Shown here in pieces: positions 62,483-64,000 of a stretch of DNA of 64,000 nt. The translations under genes and the position numbers were made by a program. Origin of the DNA: CBDDEI01 sp965226775 (GTDB lineage Bacteria; Chloroflexota; Dehalococcoidia; SHYD01); assembly GCA_965226775.1 (NCBI GenBank), contig CBDDEI010000002.1:1860001-1924000 (forward strand), given 5' to 3'. How positions within the stretch are numbered: position 1 is the stretch's first letter; each line of letters starts with the position of its first letter. The notes under the pieces are model-generated. The model worked only from the letters and a program-made list of their open reading frames with translations, ran no database searches and was not told the origin of the DNA.

Positions 62483-63649
62483 CTACGAGCGGAGAACGCC
62501 TAGGGTTGCGCCGCCGCCGGTGGAGACGTGGGTTATCTTGTCCTAAAAAGAGCAACGCCCACTTCTTCGACGGCCTGGGCCGTCTCGCCGCCGCCAACGA
62601 TGGTCATCGCGCTGGACTCGCCCAGGGCCCGGGCCACCGCCTTGGTGCCGCCGGCAAAGGCCTCCCACTCAAAGACGCCCATGGGACCGTTCCACAGCAC
62701 TGTCTTGGCACTCTTGACCGCTTCTGCGTAGCGGGCGCCGGTCTCCGGGCCAATGTCCAGGATCATCCAACCGGACGGGATCTCGCCCAGCTTGACCACC
62801 TTGTGCGCCGACGCTTCCTCGAACTTCTCGGCGACCACTACATCGTGGGGCACCTCAACACGCACGCCACCCGACTCCGTAGCGTCCTCCAGAATCTTGT
62901 GCGCATACGCCGCATCCCTCTCGCCTAGCTTGGATGCACCGATGGCGATACCCGTCGACGGCCTGGGCCGCCAGGAACGCGTTGGCCATGCCGCCGCCGA
63001 TGATAAGCCGGTCTACCACCGTGAGCAGCGCTTCGATAACGAAGATCTTATCGGTGACCTTAGCGCCGCCCAGCACGGCCACGAAGGGCCGCTCCGGCTC
63101 TTCGAAAACCTGCCCCAGGAAATCAATCTCCTTCTCCATGAGCAGACCCGCCACCGCCGGCAGGAGCTTGGCTACACCCTCCGTGGAGGCATGGGCGCGG
63201 TGCGCGGTGCCAAAGGCGTCGTTCACATATACGTCCGCTAGCGCGGCAAGCTGCCGGGCGAACTCGGGGTCGTTCTTCTCCTCCTCGGGATGGAAGCGCA
63301 GGTTCTCCAGCAGCAACACGCCGCCAGGCTCCAATCCGGCCACCGCAGCCTCCGCGGCAGGGCCCACGCAGTCCGATGCGGTAGCCACCGGCTGCCCCAG
63401 CAGCTCCTGCAAGCGGCCGGCCACCGGCGTAAGCCGCAACGCTTCCGCCACCTTGCCGTCCGGGCGGCCCAAGTGGGAGCACAGCACCACCTTTGCCTGT
63501 TGAGACTGCAAGTACGTAATGGTGGGGAGCGCGCCCCGAATACGAGCGTCGTCGGCAACCTGGCCCTTCTCTAAGGGCACGTTGAAGTCCACCCGAACCA
63601 GCGCCGTCTTGTCCTTTACGTCGATGTCTCGCAACGTCATCTTGTTCAT
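62483..63649 (-). CDS. pgk: Phosphoglycerate kinase, frameshifted with abnormal C-terminus
   Basis: The N-terminal part (63649 to about 62955) has VRVDFNVPLEKGQVADDARI, LCSHLGRPDGK and LLLENLRFHPEEE. After IIGGGMANAFLAAQAVDG the frame shifts (one extra C at about 62951-62953) and continues through VEVPHDVVVAEKFEEA and WNGPMGVFEWEAFA. A second shift (one missing base near 62540-62550) leads to DKITHVSTGGGAT and then LGVLRS and a stop at 62483. The family continues with LEFLEG and about a dozen residues more, so the C-terminus is replaced or truncated, next to 32-bp repeats. Confidence 0.92.
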
Positions 63650-63651
63650 GT

Positions 63652-64000
63652 TCAGAATCTTCTTTCAACCGAGAATTGGATCAGCGCCTGGAGGTCATCC
63701 ACTGCCGGGTTAGCCAGCCCAGTCGCCACTAGCTGCTCCTGGGCTGCGGCAGCGTGGGCCACGGCTGCGGCCTGCGCATACTCCTGCGCGCCTAGCGAAG
63801 TGAGGATATCCAGCGCGCTGTGGACGGCGGCTTCATCCAACGGCTCCGGCAGGTAGACCCGCATCAGGGCCGCTTGGGCTGCGCCGGTGGCGTGGGCCAA
63901 ACCATAGATGATAGGAAGCGACCGCTTTCGTTCCCGCAGGTCCTCCCCCACTAGCTTGCCCAGCGTCTCCGGTTCTCCCCATAGTCCCAACACATCGTCC
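63652..64000 (-). CDS. Polyprenyl (geranylgeranyl-type) diphosphate synthase, C-terminal part
   Basis: The gene enters from the right edge on the minus strand. LGLWGEPETLGKLVGEDLRE followed by RKRSLPIIYGLAHATG is the second Asp-rich region neighbourhood (GxDLRERKxSLP) of trans-isoprenyl diphosphate synthases. The N-terminal part with the first DDxxD is outside. It ends 2 bp before the pgk start, so it may be in the same transcript. Confidence 0.85.
   Translation of the reverse strand, partial: DDVLGLWGEPETLGKLVGEDLRERKRSLPIIYGLAHATGAAQAALMRVYLPEPLDEAAVHSALDILTSLGAQEYAQAAAVAHAAAAQEQLVATGLANPAVDDLQALIQFSVERRF

Noticed and set aside
62136..62546. 136-residue + strand ORF
   Set aside because: It crosses repeats and the antisense of the pgk end, has no start site and no recognisable family.

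Overview
This is a gene-dense bacterial chromosome segment, roughly 58-62% GC by eye, carrying housekeeping genes. The gene set points to Chloroflexota, perhaps a SAR202/Dehalococcoidia-like lineage. The clues are a deazaflavin (F420)-type nitroreductase, an archaeal-type ApgM phosphoglycerate mutase, a split transketolase, MurT/GatD, a glycine-tailed zinc-ribbon protein, cyclase-family and Rieske proteins, and rpsP-khpA-rimM. That placement is inference from gene content; no 16S rRNA gene is present.

Layout. Positions 1-8304 hold a purine block on the + strand: guaA (3' part), a HicB-like ORF, purD, purE, purB, purC and purS, interrupted by a repeat array and an AT-richer NucS-like nuclease gene. 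8543-15443 (-) is an MFS exporter and a his operon (hisZ-hisG-hisD-hisC-hisB). 15450-18850 is a 3.4-kb gene graveyard with a tRNA-Ala-like remnant, an IS5-type transposase tail, a HAD hydrolase pseudogene and one intact gene (DDN-type nitroreductase). 18869-24845 (+) has leuS, an AT-richer PD-(D/E)XK plus PIN nuclease pair, two oxidoreductases and a DinB-like protein. 24885-30949 (-) has a Rieske fragment, sulfate assimilation (cysH-cysC-sat) behind a good promoter and palindrome, then a coiled-coil protein, coaD, rsmD and an HtrA-type protease. 31241-36896 (+) has greA, lysS, serS, a GYD-domain gene, a cyclase and rpsU, followed by tRNA-Leu(CAG) and tRNA-Arg(GCG). 37204-47477 (-) has a flippase-like protein, a retropepsin-like insert, a methyltransferase, DUF362, split transketolase, yraN-rnhB, an ArsC-like protein, an aldo/keto reductase, a zinc-ribbon protein and cold-shock protein. 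47686-55669 (+) has a copper regulon (CsoR with a perfect operator, and CopA with a YHS domain), a site-2 protease, murT-gatD and rpsP-khpA-rimM. 55674-64000 has an MFS protein (-), an HTH/PIN toxin-antitoxin pair (+), and dapF, miaA, tpiA, apgM, pgk and a polyprenyl synthetase (-).

Two themes stand out. First, many genes that should be essential are interrupted in this sequence: purD, hisZ, leuS, sat, lysS and pgk carry one- or two-base frame disruptions, serS carries a 66-nt in-frame insertion with a TGA, and a GYD gene carries a 19-bp tandem duplication. The single-base cases look most like sequence or assembly error, because no shared slippery motif is visible and both shift directions occur. 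Second, short dispersed and tandem repeats are common between genes and have rearranged gene ends (the purS tail, the flippase 5' end and the pgk 3' end). The best candidate for an uncharacterised functional unit is the overlapping PD-(D/E)XK plus PIN pair at 21380-22370; its function is not known to me.
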